Of a DNA stretch of 53,029 bases, positions 1 to 8,043 are shown piece after piece. The notes under the pieces were generated by a model. The model was not told where the DNA came from. It was given only the letters and a program-made list of their open reading frames with translations, and did no database searches. A program made the translations under genes and the position numbers. Each line of letters begins with the position of its first letter. Position 1 is the first letter of the stretch. Source of the stretch: Lachnospiraceae bacterium (lineage in GTDB: Bacteria > Bacillota > Clostridia > Lachnospirales > Lachnospiraceae); assembly GCA_029338675.1 (NCBI GenBank), contig JAQYAV010000045.1, positions 1 to 53,029 of the forward strand, read 5' to 3'.

Positions 1-133
1 TATATCACTGGAGGTTTTTTACTGTAAGCTAAAGCATTTTCAACCACCCGCAGAGCAGGTGGTTTATTTGTTTGGCTATATACTCATTCTATATATCCAA
101 GTTTTCTTTTTGCCAAACGGGGCCCTGCCCCAA
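1..133. other. Left-edge intergenic stretch between convergent transcription units
   Basis: No credible coding region is seen. It holds a plus-strand terminator (42-70), a GC-rich mini-hairpin GGGGC-CCT-GCCCC at 119-131 that stands out in AT-rich surroundings, and a distant inverted pair TTTGGC (about 71-76) / GCCAAA (about 112-117). A plus-strand gene probably ends just left of the window. Confidence 0.5.
42..70 (+). terminator. Rho-independent terminator of a gene left of the window
   Basis: AACCACC (42-48) pairs with GGTGGTT (58-64) over a 9-nt loop, followed by TATTTGTTT. It is oriented for plus-strand transcription entering from the left, so it faces metG. Confidence 0.6.
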
Positions 134-170
134 CAAAAAAACGCTACATCTGCAAAAGCAAATGTAGCGT
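134..170 (-). terminator. Terminator of the murA-metG unit
   Basis: On the minus strand ACGCTACATTTGC pairs with GCAGATGTAGCGT around a TTTT loop (13-bp stem with one wobble) and is followed at once by a run of T. It lies 17 bases past the metG stop codon. Confidence 0.9.
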
Positions 171-186
171 AATAAAATCTATCTAA

Positions 187-2175
187 TTAGCTTATCATTG
201 AACCAGCTGGCATGTCTTTTTCTCCTGTAAGAAGACTTAAATTACCCTCTGAATCCTCAGCACATAAAAGCATTCCCTCTGAAAGAACACCTGCTAACTT
301 TGTAGGCTTTAAGTTGCTTACAACAACAACCTTCTTACCAACCATCTCCTCAGCTGAATAGAATTTCTTTATTCCAGAAACAATCTGCAATATTCTATCT
401 CCTACCTTGACTTTAGAGCAAAGCAACTTCTTAGACTTTGGAACTTCTTGGCACTCAAGAATCTCTCCAATTACAAGCTGCATCTTATCAAAATCATCAA
501 TTGATATCTCTGGCTTAACCTTTGCATCAACTGTTGGTATCTTAATCTCTTCCTTCACTGGCTTTACTGGTTTAGCTGGCTTCTCCTCAACCTGCTCTGG
601 TTCAGGGAACTTAGCATGAATCTCCTCAAGCATCTTTGCTGCATCAATTCTAGCAAAAAGAATCTCTGGAGAAGTCGTAACCTTATTACCTGATGGGTAT
701 AATCCAAACTGAGATAATTCAGTTACCTTTCTTGGTTCAGCATTAAGCTGCTCAAGAATCTTCTTTGAAGTATCTGGCATAAATGGCTCTAACAATGTAG
801 CACCGATAACGATACTCTCAACAAGATTGTATAATACTGTACTAAGTCTGTCTGACTGCGCCTCATCCTTAGCAAGAGCCCAAGGCATTGTCTCATCAAT
901 ATATTTGTTACATCTCTTAAATAATACAAATATCTCTGATATAGCATCTGCAACCTTAAGCTTGTCCATAGCATCATTAACAAAGAGTCTTGTATCAACT
1001 ACTAAAGTCTTCAACTCTTCATCAACATCAGCTGTTACGCCCTTATCGCAAACCACTCCATCGAAATATTTATTAACCATAGAAATTGTTCTATTTACAA
1101 GATTTCCAAGTGTATTAGCTAATTCAGAATTAATTCTCTCAATTACTAAATCCCATGATACTACACCATCATTTTCAAATGGCATCTCATGAAGCAAGAA
1201 ATATCTAACTGCATCTACACCAAAGAAATCTACCATATCATCTGCATAGATAACATTTCCACGTGATTTACTCATCTTACCATTGCTCTGAATAAGCCAT
1301 GGATGTCCAAATACCTGCTTTGGCAATGGCTGACCTAATGCCATAAGCATTATTGGCCAATAAATAGTATGGAATCTTAAAATATCCTTACCAATCAAAT
1401 GTAAATCCGCTGGCCAGTAGCGACCATATAATTCATCTGAATCTCCATCTACATCATAACCAAGACCAGTAATATAGTTTGATAATGCATCTATCCAAAC
1501 ATATACAACATGCCCTGGATCAAAATCTACTGGAATTCCCCACTTAAATGATGTTCTTGATACACACAAATCCTGTAAGCCTGGAAGTAAGAAATTATTC
1601 ATCATCTCATTCTTTCTTGATTCTGGCTGAATAAATTCAGGATGTGTATTTATATGATCAATAAGTCTGTCTGTATACTTGCTAAGCTTAAAGAAATATG
1701 CTTCCTCCTTAGCTGGCTGACATTCTCTTCCACAATCAGGACACTTTCCATCTACAAGCTGTGATGAAGTAAAGAACGACTCACATGGAGTACAGTACAT
1801 ACCTTCATATTCACCCTTATAAATATCTCCCTGATCATATAACTTCTTAAATATCTTTTGTACCTGCTTCTCATGATACTCGTCTGTTGTTCTAATAAAC
1901 TTGTCATAAGAAGTATTCATAAGATCCCATATTCTCTTTATCTCAGATGAAACATCATCAACAAACTCCTTAGGAGTTGATAAATTCTCGAATGCTTTAA
2001 TCTCTATCTTCTGTCCATGCTCATCTGTACCTGTCTGAAAACGAACATCGTATCCTACAAATCTTTTATATCTAGCAATACTATCTGCCAAAACAATCTC
2101 GTAAGTGTTACCGATATGTGGCTTACCAGAAGTGTATGCTATAGCTGTTGTAATGTAATAAGGTTTCTTTGCCAT
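187..2175 (-). CDS. metG: Methionyl-tRNA synthetase with C-terminal tRNA-binding domain
   Basis: Charges tRNA-Met with methionine in the cytoplasm. Seen: class I signature with HIGN at residues 20-23, four zinc-knuckle cysteines (YCTPC and KCPDC) near residues 130-155, the KMSKS loop (GKMSKSRGN), an alpha-helical anticodon-binding region, a Pro/Lys/Glu linker, and a C-terminal Trbp111/EMAP-like domain beginning about DFDKMQLVIGEI. At 662 residues it has the usual length of the dimeric bacterial form. The start at MAKKPYY is chosen over an ATG six codons upstream because GGGGTG sits 7 bases before it, directly after the murA stop. The gene begins 10 bases beyond murA, so the two are probably cotranscribed. 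No T-box leader is present, consistent with an internal operon position. Confidence 0.96.
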   Translation of the reverse strand: MAKKPYYITTAIAYTSGKPHIGNTYEIVLADSIARYKRFVGYDVRFQTGTDEHGQKIEIKAFENLSTPKEFVDDVSSEIKRIWDLMNTSYDKFIRTTDEYHEKQVQKIFKKLYDQGDIYKGEYEGMYCTPCESFFTSSQLVDGKCPDCGRECQPAKEEAYFFKLSKYTDRLIDHINTHPEFIQPESRKNEMMNNFLLPGLQDLCVSRTSFKWGIPVDFDPGHVVYVWIDALSNYITGLGYDVDGDSDELYGRYWPADLHLIGKDILRFHTIYWPIMLMALGQPLPKQVFGHPWLIQSNGKMSKSRGNVIYADDMVDFFGVDAVRYFLLHEMPFENDGVVSWDLVIERINSELANTLGNLVNRTISMVNKYFDGVVCDKGVTADVDEELKTLVVDTRLFVNDAMDKLKVADAISEIFVLFKRCNKYIDETMPWALAKDEAQSDRLSTVLYNLVESIVIGATLLEPFMPDTSKKILEQLNAEPRKVTELSQFGLYPSGNKVTTSPEILFARIDAAKMLEEIHAKFPEPEQVEEKPAKPVKPVKEEIKIPTVDAKVKPEISIDDFDKMQLVIGEILECQEVPKSKKLLCSKVKVGDRILQIVSGIKKFYSAEEMVGKKVVVVSNLKPTKLAGVLSEGMLLCAEDSEGNLSLLTGEKDMPAGSMIS

Positions 2176-2185
2176 ATTTTCACCC

Positions 2186-3490
2186 CTATCCAACTCTTAA
2201 TTTAAATTTCTGAACATCTCTGTCTGTATCAGCTACTTCAATCTGTCCACCAAGAGCTCTTATCTTGCCATCAAAATCCTCATAGCCTCTTAAAATATAT
2301 TTAATGTCCTCTATAGTACTAAAACCATCTGCTGCCAAAGCTGCAATAACAAGTGCAGCGCCAGCTCTTAAGTCTGGAGCAACAAGATTAGCACCTGTAT
2401 ACTTTTCAACGCCATTAATAACTGCAGAATTACCTTCTACCTTTATTCTTGCGCCCATTCTAGATAACTCATTAACGTACTTAAATCTATTCTCAAATAT
2501 ACTCTCAGTAATCACGCTAGTACCCTGCGAAAGTGCAAGAGTAACTGCCATCTGTGGTTGCATATCCGTAGGAAATCCTGGATATGGTAATGTCTTTATC
2601 TGTGTTGATTTGAGTCTTCCATCTGCCATTACTCTGACAGAATCATCATACTCAATTACTGTAGCACCAATCTCTGTAAGCTTGGATGAAATAGCTTCAA
2701 GATGCTTAGGTATAACATTCTTAATTAAAATATCCCCGTTAGTAGCTGCTGCCATAGTCATGAATGTTCCAGCCTCAATCTGATCTGGAATAATAGAGTA
2801 CTCAGTACCTTTTAACTTCTGTACTCCTCTAATACGAATTACATCTGTTCCTGCACCTTTAATGTTAGCACCCATACTATTAAGAAAGTTAGCTACATCT
2901 ACAATATGTGGCTCCTTTGCAGCATTCTCAATTGTAGTCTTTCCTTCTGCTAAAACAGAAGCAAGCATAATATTAATTGTCGCACCAACAGTAACAACAT
3001 CCATATAAATGTGATTACCTACAAGCTTATCAGCCTTTGCAACAACCTTACCACCATTAACAATATCAACCTTAGCACCAAGAGCCTCAAAGCCCTTAAT
3101 ATGCTGGTCAATTGGTCTAAGACCAATATCACATCCCCCTGGCAATGCAACCTGTGCATACTTAAATTTACCTAACAATGCGCCAAGTAAATAGTAAGAA
3201 GCTCTGATTTTTCTAATGTAATCATCATCTACACACAAATCTTCGCTATTAGGAATTGTACCGCCACAGATAGATACTGTATGGTTATCAATATATTTCA
3301 CTCTAGCACCTAAATTCTCAATAGCTCTAAGCAATACCTTTGTATCCTCAACATAAGGAACATTGTCGATGATACACTCCTCATCTGTAAGTACTGCAGC
3401 AGCAAGAATACCAAGCGCAGCATTCTTTGCACCTGCTATTGTAACTTCGCCCTCTAGAGTTTTTCCACCATTAATGACATATTTCTCCAT
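2186..3490 (-). CDS. murA: UDP-N-acetylglucosamine 1-carboxyvinyltransferase
   Basis: First committed step of peptidoglycan synthesis: transfers enolpyruvate from PEP to UDP-GlcNAc. At 434 residues it is full length. Seen: the substrate-binding Lys-Asn pair at residues 22-23 (AGAKNAAL), and Cys120 in [11 protein letters not shown], the family's active-site cysteine that fosfomycin modifies, so the product would be expected to be fosfomycin-sensitive in principle. A strong AGAGGTG ribosome-binding site precedes the ATG. In many clostridia a murA copy sits beside spoIID/spoIIQ; here those genes are 25 kb away and the neighbour is metG instead. Its own promoter is probably at 3542-3569. Confidence 0.96.
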   Translation of the reverse strand: MEKYVINGGKTLEGEVTIAGAKNAALGILAAAVLTDEECIIDNVPYVEDTKVLLRAIENLGARVKYIDNHTVSICGGTIPNSEDLCVDDDYIRKIRASYYLLGALLGKFKYAQVALPGGCDIGLRPIDQHIKGFEALGAKVDIVNGGKVVAKADKLVGNHIYMDVVTVGATINIMLASVLAEGKTTIENAAKEPHIVDVANFLNSMGANIKGAGTDVIRIRGVQKLKGTEYSIIPDQIEAGTFMTMAAATNGDILIKNVIPKHLEAISSKLTEIGATVIEYDDSVRVMADGRLKSTQIKTLPYPGFPTDMQPQMAVTLALSQGTSVITESIFENRFKYVNELSRMGARIKVEGNSAVINGVEKYTGANLVAPDLRAGAALVIAALAADGFSTIEDIKYILRGYEDFDGKIRALGGQIEVADTDRDVQKFKLRVG

Positions 3491-3541
3491 TACACACCTC
3501 TGAGTCCATATAGTTATCGGACATTATACATAATCTAATAA

Positions 3542-3569
3542 ATTATATCATAATTATAGAAAATGTAAA
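3542..3569 (-). promoter_or_regulatory. Probable sigma-A promoter of murA-metG
   Basis: TTTACA and TATAAT on the minus strand separated by 16 bases, about 50-80 bases upstream of murA. The rest of the 160-base gap to pyrI is AT-rich with no obvious terminator. Confidence 0.5.
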
Positions 3570-3651
3570 TAAATTTAAACAAATAAAATTTTTAATCAAT
3601 CTTTTTTGTATTATCTTTCGCTCATATTCTTAATCAGAATATCATAATAAT

Positions 3652-4065
3652 TTACTTATCAGCTTCACAATAAATACATCTATACACTCTATTTTCTTCA
3701 TCAGTAAGCTTGAATATATGAGGTATATCAGTTTCAACGGAAGTAATGCATCTTGGATTTTTGCACTTTTTAATGTTGATTAATTTTTGAGGCAATGCAA
3801 GCTTTTTCTTCTCAACAGTCTGACCATCTCTAATGATACTTACTGTTATGTTAGGATCAATGTATCCCAACACATCAAGATTAATATCATATGATTTATC
3901 AATCTTAAGGATATCCTTTTTCCCCATCTTGTTGCTTTTAACATTCTGCAAAACAGCGATACTACAGTCAAACTTATCTAATCCAAGATCCTTGTAAACA
4001 CGAAGAGCCATTCCCGCTGTAATATGATCTAAAACAACTCCGTTTTGAATACTATCAATTTTCAT
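3652..4065 (-). CDS. pyrI: Aspartate carbamoyltransferase regulatory subunit
   Basis: Regulatory chain that binds nucleotides (CTP/ATP in the enterobacterial enzyme) and assembles with PyrB trimers. The 137 residues show the N-terminal allosteric fold (GVVLDHITAGMALRVY) and the C-terminal zinc domain with four cysteines arranged CKNPRC ... CIYC (residues about 105-134). Its ATG follows the pyrB TAA with no spacer (TAAATG), so the subunits are probably translationally coupled. Having PyrI means the enzyme should be feedback-regulated at the protein level. Confidence 0.95.
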   Translation of the reverse strand: MKIDSIQNGVVLDHITAGMALRVYKDLGLDKFDCSIAVLQNVKSNKMGKKDILKIDKSYDINLDVLGYIDPNITVSIIRDGQTVEKKKLALPQKLINIKKCKNPRCITSVETDIPHIFKLTDEENRVYRCIYCEADK

Positions 4066-4983
4066 TTATACATTCACCCCCAATAATGTAAGCATAAGTG
4101 CCATTCTAACATACTTTCCATTAAGCGCCTGTCTAAAATAACACGCTCTTGGGTCAGCATCTACTTCTGTAGCAATTTCATTTACTCTTGGAAGTGGATG
4201 TAATATTGAAAGATCCTTCTTTGCATTCTTTAATTTGTTCATATCAAGAATATAAGAATCCTTTAATCTAACATACTCTGCTTCATTAAAGAATCTTTCC
4301 TTTTGAACTCTTGTCATGTAAATAATATCTAGTCTATCTATTACTTCTTCCATAGTAGTAACTTCTTCATACTCTATATTATTCTTCTCAAACACTTCTG
4401 TGATTATATATTCTGGAACTTTTAATTCTTTTGGAGATATAAGCACAAACTTAATTCCAGAATATCTTGATAATGCCTTAATCAACGAATGTACTGTTCT
4501 ACCAAATTTAAGATCTCCACAAAGTCCAATTGTAAAATTATTAAGTCTTCCCTTTTCACGTCTAATTGTAAGAAGATCTGTTAATGTCTGCGTAGGATGA
4601 TTGTGACCGCCATCACCAGCATTAATAACAGGAACATCCGCTAGCATAGATGCAAGTAAAGGGGCACCTTCCTTAGGATGTCTCATTGCAATAATATCTG
4701 CGTAACAGCTAACAACCTTCACTGTATCGCCAACACTTTCGCCCTTTGTTGCTGATGACGAATCGGCAGAAGAAAAACCAAGTACATTACCACCTAATTC
4801 CATCATAGCCGCTTCAAAGCTAAGTCTTGTTCTTGTACTTGGTTCAAAGAATAAAGTTGCAAGCTTCTTTCCCTTGCATGACTCACTATATTTTTCCTTA
4901 TTATCAATAATATCAAGTGCTAAGTCTAAAATCTCATCAATTTCCTGTACTGTCAAATCAGTTGGATCAATTAAATGTTTCAT
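4066..4983 (-). CDS. pyrB: Aspartate carbamoyltransferase catalytic subunit
   Basis: Condenses carbamoyl phosphate and L-aspartate to N-carbamoyl-aspartate, the committed step of pyrimidine synthesis. The 305 residues include the carbamoyl-phosphate loop STRTR at residues 49-53 ([13 protein letters not shown]), the HPTQTLTDL motif near residue 130, and HPLPR near residue 262. A GGAG ribosome-binding site lies 7 bases before the ATG. It is the first gene of a two-gene operon with pyrI and has its own promoter (5057-5085) and a leader hairpin with U-tract, suggesting attenuation. No other pyr genes are nearby. Confidence 0.96.
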   Translation of the reverse strand: MKHLIDPTDLTVQEIDEILDLALDIIDNKEKYSESCKGKKLATLFFEPSTRTRLSFEAAMMELGGNVLGFSSADSSSATKGESVGDTVKVVSCYADIIAMRHPKEGAPLLASMLADVPVINAGDGGHNHPTQTLTDLLTIRREKGRLNNFTIGLCGDLKFGRTVHSLIKALSRYSGIKFVLISPKELKVPEYIITEVFEKNNIEYEEVTTMEEVIDRLDIIYMTRVQKERFFNEAEYVRLKDSYILDMNKLKNAKKDLSILHPLPRVNEIATEVDADPRACYFRQALNGKYVRMALMLTLLGVNV

Positions 4984-4995
4984 ATTCTTTCTCCA

Positions 4996-5032
4996 CTTTC
5001 AATCAAAAAATCAACCATCTCAAGGGATGGCG
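4996..5032 (-). promoter_or_regulatory. pyrBI leader hairpin with U-tract, possible attenuator
   Basis: Between the promoter and pyrB the minus strand reads CCATC-CCTTGA-GATGG followed by TTGATTTTTTG. The stem is short (5 bp) but the T-run sits where a leader terminator would be. About 15 bases upstream is a start-stop pair ATGTAA. Pyrimidine-sensing attenuation is known for pyrBI in other bacteria; here it is only suggested. Confidence 0.4.
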
Positions 5033-5056
5033 TCAACAATTTACATACCTATTCAC

Positions 5057-5085
5057 ATAATAAAAGAAAGCAACACAAGTGTCAA
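5057..5085 (-). promoter_or_regulatory. Sigma-A promoter of pyrB-pyrI
   Basis: TTGACA (5080-5085) and TATTAT (5057-5062) on the minus strand with exactly 17 bases between, close to consensus. It starts just past the stop codon of the upstream membrane-protein gene and gives a leader of about 65 bases. Confidence 0.75.
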
Positions 5086-5087
5086 GC

Positions 5088-5573
5088 CTATCGAACTGTC
5101 TCAATAAGCTTGACACCATTTGCCTTCATTATTTCATTTATGTTTTTGCGATCAGAACGATTACAAACTAATACATATTGTTTTCTATTTGCACGTATCT
5201 TTAGTACTACGATATTGCTATCTTCCTGATTATCTACTAATTTATATCCCTTAATAAATTCCCAATCTATAAAAGTAGTTCCAACCAACACACCTTCATT
5301 AGTAATCCCACTTCTTACCTTTGTAGATAACACAATCATTAACACAAAAGCCAATATTGCAGGAATAAACATGTAGTAATGAAAGTTTAATAATACTGCA
5401 AATATTACCAGCCCAACATTGGCAAAGATAATATCAACACCTTTTGTTTTGCGGTGTATTCTGCTACGAATAACAAGATTATTTTGCTGTCTAATTGCCG
5501 AAATACATACTGCAACTGCAATAGCAAATCCCAAAAATATAACAAACGCAAGTATAAAAATCCATACTTCCAT
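5088..5573 (-). CDS. Small membrane protein, DUF5673-like
   Basis: Function unknown. The 161 residues show an N-terminal hydrophobic helix (residues about 3-27), a basic loop (RSRIHRKTKG), two closely spaced hydrophobic helices (about 50-84), and a C-terminal soluble part of beta character reading GITNEGVLVGTTFIDWEFIKGYKL, then basic segments. The pattern 'G-I ... G-FI-W--I--Y' resembles the DUF5673/YcxB-like PH-type fold found in Firmicutes membrane proteins; this is from memory and not a search. A GGTG ribosome-binding site precedes the ATG. It starts 15 bases after the carbamoyltransferase gene and is likely cotranscribed with it, but nothing ties it to that pathway. Confidence 0.7.
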   Translation of the reverse strand: MEVWIFILAFVIFLGFAIAVAVCISAIRQQNNLVIRSRIHRKTKGVDIIFANVGLVIFAVLLNFHYYMFIPAILAFVLMIVLSTKVRSGITNEGVLVGTTFIDWEFIKGYKLVDNQEDSNIVVLKIRANRKQYVLVCNRSDRKNINEIMKANGVKLIETVR

Positions 5574-5588
5574 TAAATCACCATTTAA

Positions 5589-6518
5589 TTACTTTAATAA
5601 TGTTACCATTACTGCCTTTTCAGCATGTCTTCTATTCTCAGCCTGATCTAATATGTAATCAAGATTCTTATCAATTACACTCTGTGAGATTTCAAATCCA
5701 GCATGCATAGGCATATCATGAAGAACTATTGCCTTACTACCTTCAAGCAACTCATCATTAATCTGATATGGCATCATCTTAGCCATAGTTTCTTCCTTTT
5801 GTTTTGCATAGTCAGGGTTATTAAAGAATTCCATATCTACCCATGTATCTGTATAAAGAATGTCCATATCCTTAACATATTTCTTTGCTTCCTCAATTGA
5901 CATTGAAGGATCTAACTCTACATAATGACCAGTCTTTTTTGCTTCTTCATAGAAATCATCACCACATACTGTATCATTTACAAGTGGTGTAAGACCATAT
6001 AATGTACCCATTCCCATCTTTGCAAAAAATTCCACTAGAGAATTAAATACGTTGTTCTTTGCACCTATATACATAAACTTAACATTAAGATTTCCAAAAT
6101 GCTCAATAATTGTAAGTGCATCTGCAAGAATTTGACATGGATGATAAGAATTATCACATCCATTAATAAATGGAACTGTTACATTCTTTCCAAACATCTC
6201 AACTGTCTCATTTTTCACAAGACGAGCCATAATAATATCTACATTTCTGCAAACATATTTTATCTCTGAAACTGGCTCTCCTAAAACAAAATTTGAATCC
6301 TTCCAAAGCTGATTGTAGTAAGTACCACCAAGCTCTGTTATTCCTGTTGTAAATGATAAAAATGTTCTTGTAGATGTTTTTTCAAATAAAGTATATAATT
6401 TTTTACCTTTAAGTGTCTCGCTATATTTTTCAGGATTCTTCTTCATGTCCTGCGCAAGTTCAAGAATCTCGATAAGCTCTTCTTTTGAAAAATTGCTAAA
6501 ATTAAGCATGTTCTTCAT
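5589..6518 (-). CDS. Ornithine-carbamoyltransferase-like enzyme with altered substrate motifs
   Basis: Member of the aspartate/ornithine carbamoyltransferase superfamily, 309 residues, with both domains present. The carbamoyl-phosphate side is largely kept: STRTF at about residues 49-53, NGCDNSYHPCQILAD near residue 130. The amino-acid side departs from true ArgF: the SMG loop reads DTWVDMEFF, the HCLP motif reads HDMPMHAG, and the second Arg of STRTR is Phe. The C-terminus (QAENRRHAEKAVMVTLL) is typical of the ornithine branch. So carbamoyl transfer is likely, but the acceptor may not be ornithine; an N-acylated ornithine, putrescine or another amine are alternatives. It would be called argF by simple homology. 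GAGG lies 8 bases before the chosen ATG. It lies 49 bases downstream of metK. Confidence 0.75.
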   Translation of the reverse strand: MKNMLNFSNFSKEELIEILELAQDMKKNPEKYSETLKGKKLYTLFEKTSTRTFLSFTTGITELGGTYYNQLWKDSNFVLGEPVSEIKYVCRNVDIIMARLVKNETVEMFGKNVTVPFINGCDNSYHPCQILADALTIIEHFGNLNVKFMYIGAKNNVFNSLVEFFAKMGMGTLYGLTPLVNDTVCGDDFYEEAKKTGHYVELDPSMSIEEAKKYVKDMDILYTDTWVDMEFFNNPDYAKQKEETMAKMMPYQINDELLEGSKAIVLHDMPMHAGFEISQSVIDKNLDYILDQAENRRHAEKAVMVTLLK

Positions 6519-6567
6519 AATACATTCCTCTTTCCCATCTAATTATAATGCATGTTTATATTACTAA

Positions 6568-7758
6568 TTAATTCAAATAAGCCTTGAGCTTATCAGCCAT
6601 GTCTATTTTCTCCCAAGGAAGTGAGACATCTGTTCTACCAAAGTGACCATATGCAGCTGTCTGCTTATAGATTGGTCTTCTTAAATCGAGCATTTTTATG
6701 ATTCCAGCTGGTCTTAAATCAAAGTTCTCTCTAATTATCTCAACCAAACGCGAATCAGATAACTTTCCTGTTCCAAATGTATCTACCATTATTGATGTTG
6801 GTCTTGCTACACCAATTGCATAAGACAACTGAATCTCACACTTATCAGCAAGCCCTGCAGCTACAATATTCTTAGCAACGTATCTTGCTGCATATGCTGC
6901 AGAACGGTCAACCTTTGTACAGTCCTTTCCTGAGAAAGCTCCACCGCCGTGTCTTGCATATCCACCGTAAGTATCAACGATAATCTTTCTACCTGTTAAA
7001 CCACTATCACCATTTGGTCCACCAATTACAAATCTTCCTGTTGGATTAATGAAGAATTTTGTATCAGCATCAACCATATTCTGTGGAAGTACTTCATCAA
7101 ATACATATTTTTTAATGTCTGCATGAATCTGTTCCTGAGAAACGTCTTCACCATGCTGAGTAGATAATACTACTGCATCAAGTCTTGAAGGCTTTCCATT
7201 CTCATCATACTCAACAGATACCTGAGTTTTTCCATCTGGTCTTAAGTATGGAAGAGTTCCATTCTTTCTAACTTCTGTAAGTTTTAATGCAAGCTTATGA
7301 GCAAGTGAAATAGGGTATGGCATAAGCTCCTCAGTTTCATTTGTTGCAAAACCAAACATCATACCCTGATCGCCAGCACCAATTGCCTCTAATTCTTCCT
7401 CTGACATCTCATGCTCTTTAGCTTCAAGCGCCTTATCAACACCCATTGCTATATCAGCAGACTGTTTATCTAATGCTGTAATAACTCCACATGTATCACA
7501 GTCAAAGCCATATTTTGCTCTATCATATCCAATCTCTCTAATTGTTTCACGTACTATGCTCTGAATGTCAATCTGAGCCTTTGTAGTGATCTCGCCCATA
7601 ACAAGCACAAGACCTGTTGTTACTGAAGTTTCACAAGCAACTCTGCTCATTGGATCCTGCTCTAATAATGCATCAAGAATAGCATCTGATATTTGATCAC
7701 ATATTTTATCAGGATGTCCTTCCGTTACAGATTCTGAAGTAAATAATAATTTTTCCAT
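6568..7758 (-). CDS. metK: S-adenosylmethionine synthetase
   Basis: Makes S-adenosylmethionine from methionine and ATP in the cytoplasm. The 396 residues include the N-terminal [16 protein letters not shown] signature, the [10 protein letters not shown] hexapeptide region (about residues 127-136) and the glycine-rich phosphate loop [19 protein letters not shown] (about residues 268-286). Length and motifs are canonical. A SAM-I riboswitch with terminator/antiterminator precedes it, so expression should fall when SAM is plentiful, a direct product-feedback loop. It has its own near-consensus promoter with a palindrome across the -10 element. Confidence 0.98.
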   Translation of the reverse strand: MEKLLFTSESVTEGHPDKICDQISDAILDALLEQDPMSRVACETSVTTGLVLVMGEITTKAQIDIQSIVRETIREIGYDRAKYGFDCDTCGVITALDKQSADIAMGVDKALEAKEHEMSEEELEAIGAGDQGMMFGFATNETEELMPYPISLAHKLALKLTEVRKNGTLPYLRPDGKTQVSVEYDENGKPSRLDAVVLSTQHGEDVSQEQIHADIKKYVFDEVLPQNMVDADTKFFINPTGRFVIGGPNGDSGLTGRKIIVDTYGGYARHGGGAFSGKDCTKVDRSAAYAARYVAKNIVAAGLADKCEIQLSYAIGVARPTSIMVDTFGTGKLSDSRLVEIIRENFDLRPAGIIKMLDLRRPIYKQTAAYGHFGRTDVSLPWEKIDMADKLKAYLN

Positions 7759-7793
7759 TTGTTCCTCCGTGATTAATAATTATAATTGTTAAT

Positions 7794-7823
7794 TAAAAAA
7801 ATCCGGTAAAACTAACCGGATTT
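7794..7823 (-). terminator. SAM riboswitch-controlled leader terminator
   Basis: Minus strand AAATCCGGTTAG-TTTT-ACCGGATTTTTTT: a stem of AAATCCGGT with ACCGGATTT followed by a T-run. Its 5' arm (CAAATCC) can pair instead with GGATTTG just downstream of aptamer helix P1, which is a classic mutually exclusive antiterminator. Confidence 0.9.
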
Positions 7824-7841
7824 GAAAATCTACTGTTCAAA

Positions 7842-7948
7842 TCCTCTTATTGCTCGACAAACAAATCGCTCAGGTCGGCACCTTCCGTTAAATCGGGGTT
7901 GCCGCGGCTTCATAGTCCCCTATGACTCCACCGCTCTGAATAAGAGAA
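7842..7948 (-). ncRNA. SAM-I (S-box) riboswitch aptamer upstream of metK
   Basis: Read on the minus strand: P1 formed by CTCTTAT (5' arm is the complement of 7940-7946) and ATAAGAG (complement of 7844-7850); the conserved cores AGAGCGGTGGAG, GACTATGAAGCCGCGGCAACC and GGTGCCGACCTGAGCGA are all present in the right order, ending CGAGCAATAAGAG. SAM binding is expected to stabilise P1 and allow the downstream terminator to form, shutting off metK. Confidence 0.95.
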
Positions 7949-7968
7949 ATCTCAAACTGATATTTGTA

Positions 7969-7986
7969 AGTAATGTTAACATTACT
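7969..7986. promoter_or_regulatory. Perfect 18-bp palindrome over the metK -10 region
   Basis: AGTAATGTTAACATTACT is identical to its reverse complement. It covers the -10 element and probable start site of the metK promoter, where a repressor operator would lie. No regulator is identified. Confidence 0.5.
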
Positions 7987-8007
7987 CTAAAACTAAGACT
8001 ATGTCAA
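7979..8007 (-). promoter_or_regulatory. Sigma-A promoter of metK and its riboswitch
   Basis: TTGACA (8002-8007) and TAATGT (7979-7984) on the minus strand, 17 bases apart, about 30 bases upstream of the aptamer. Confidence 0.75.
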
Positions 8008-8043
8008 CATATTTCTTATTTATAACATATATTTCCTGCATTT

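Noticed and set aside
118-131. GC-rich hairpin GGGGCCCTGCCCC as a regulatory element
   Set aside because: Too short and isolated; it may be remnant sequence near the edge, and nothing around it suggests a function.
2176-2193. Longer N-terminus for metG beginning MDRGEN
   Set aside because: The family begins at MAKKPYY-like sequence and the ribosome-binding site GGGGTG falls inside the longer version.
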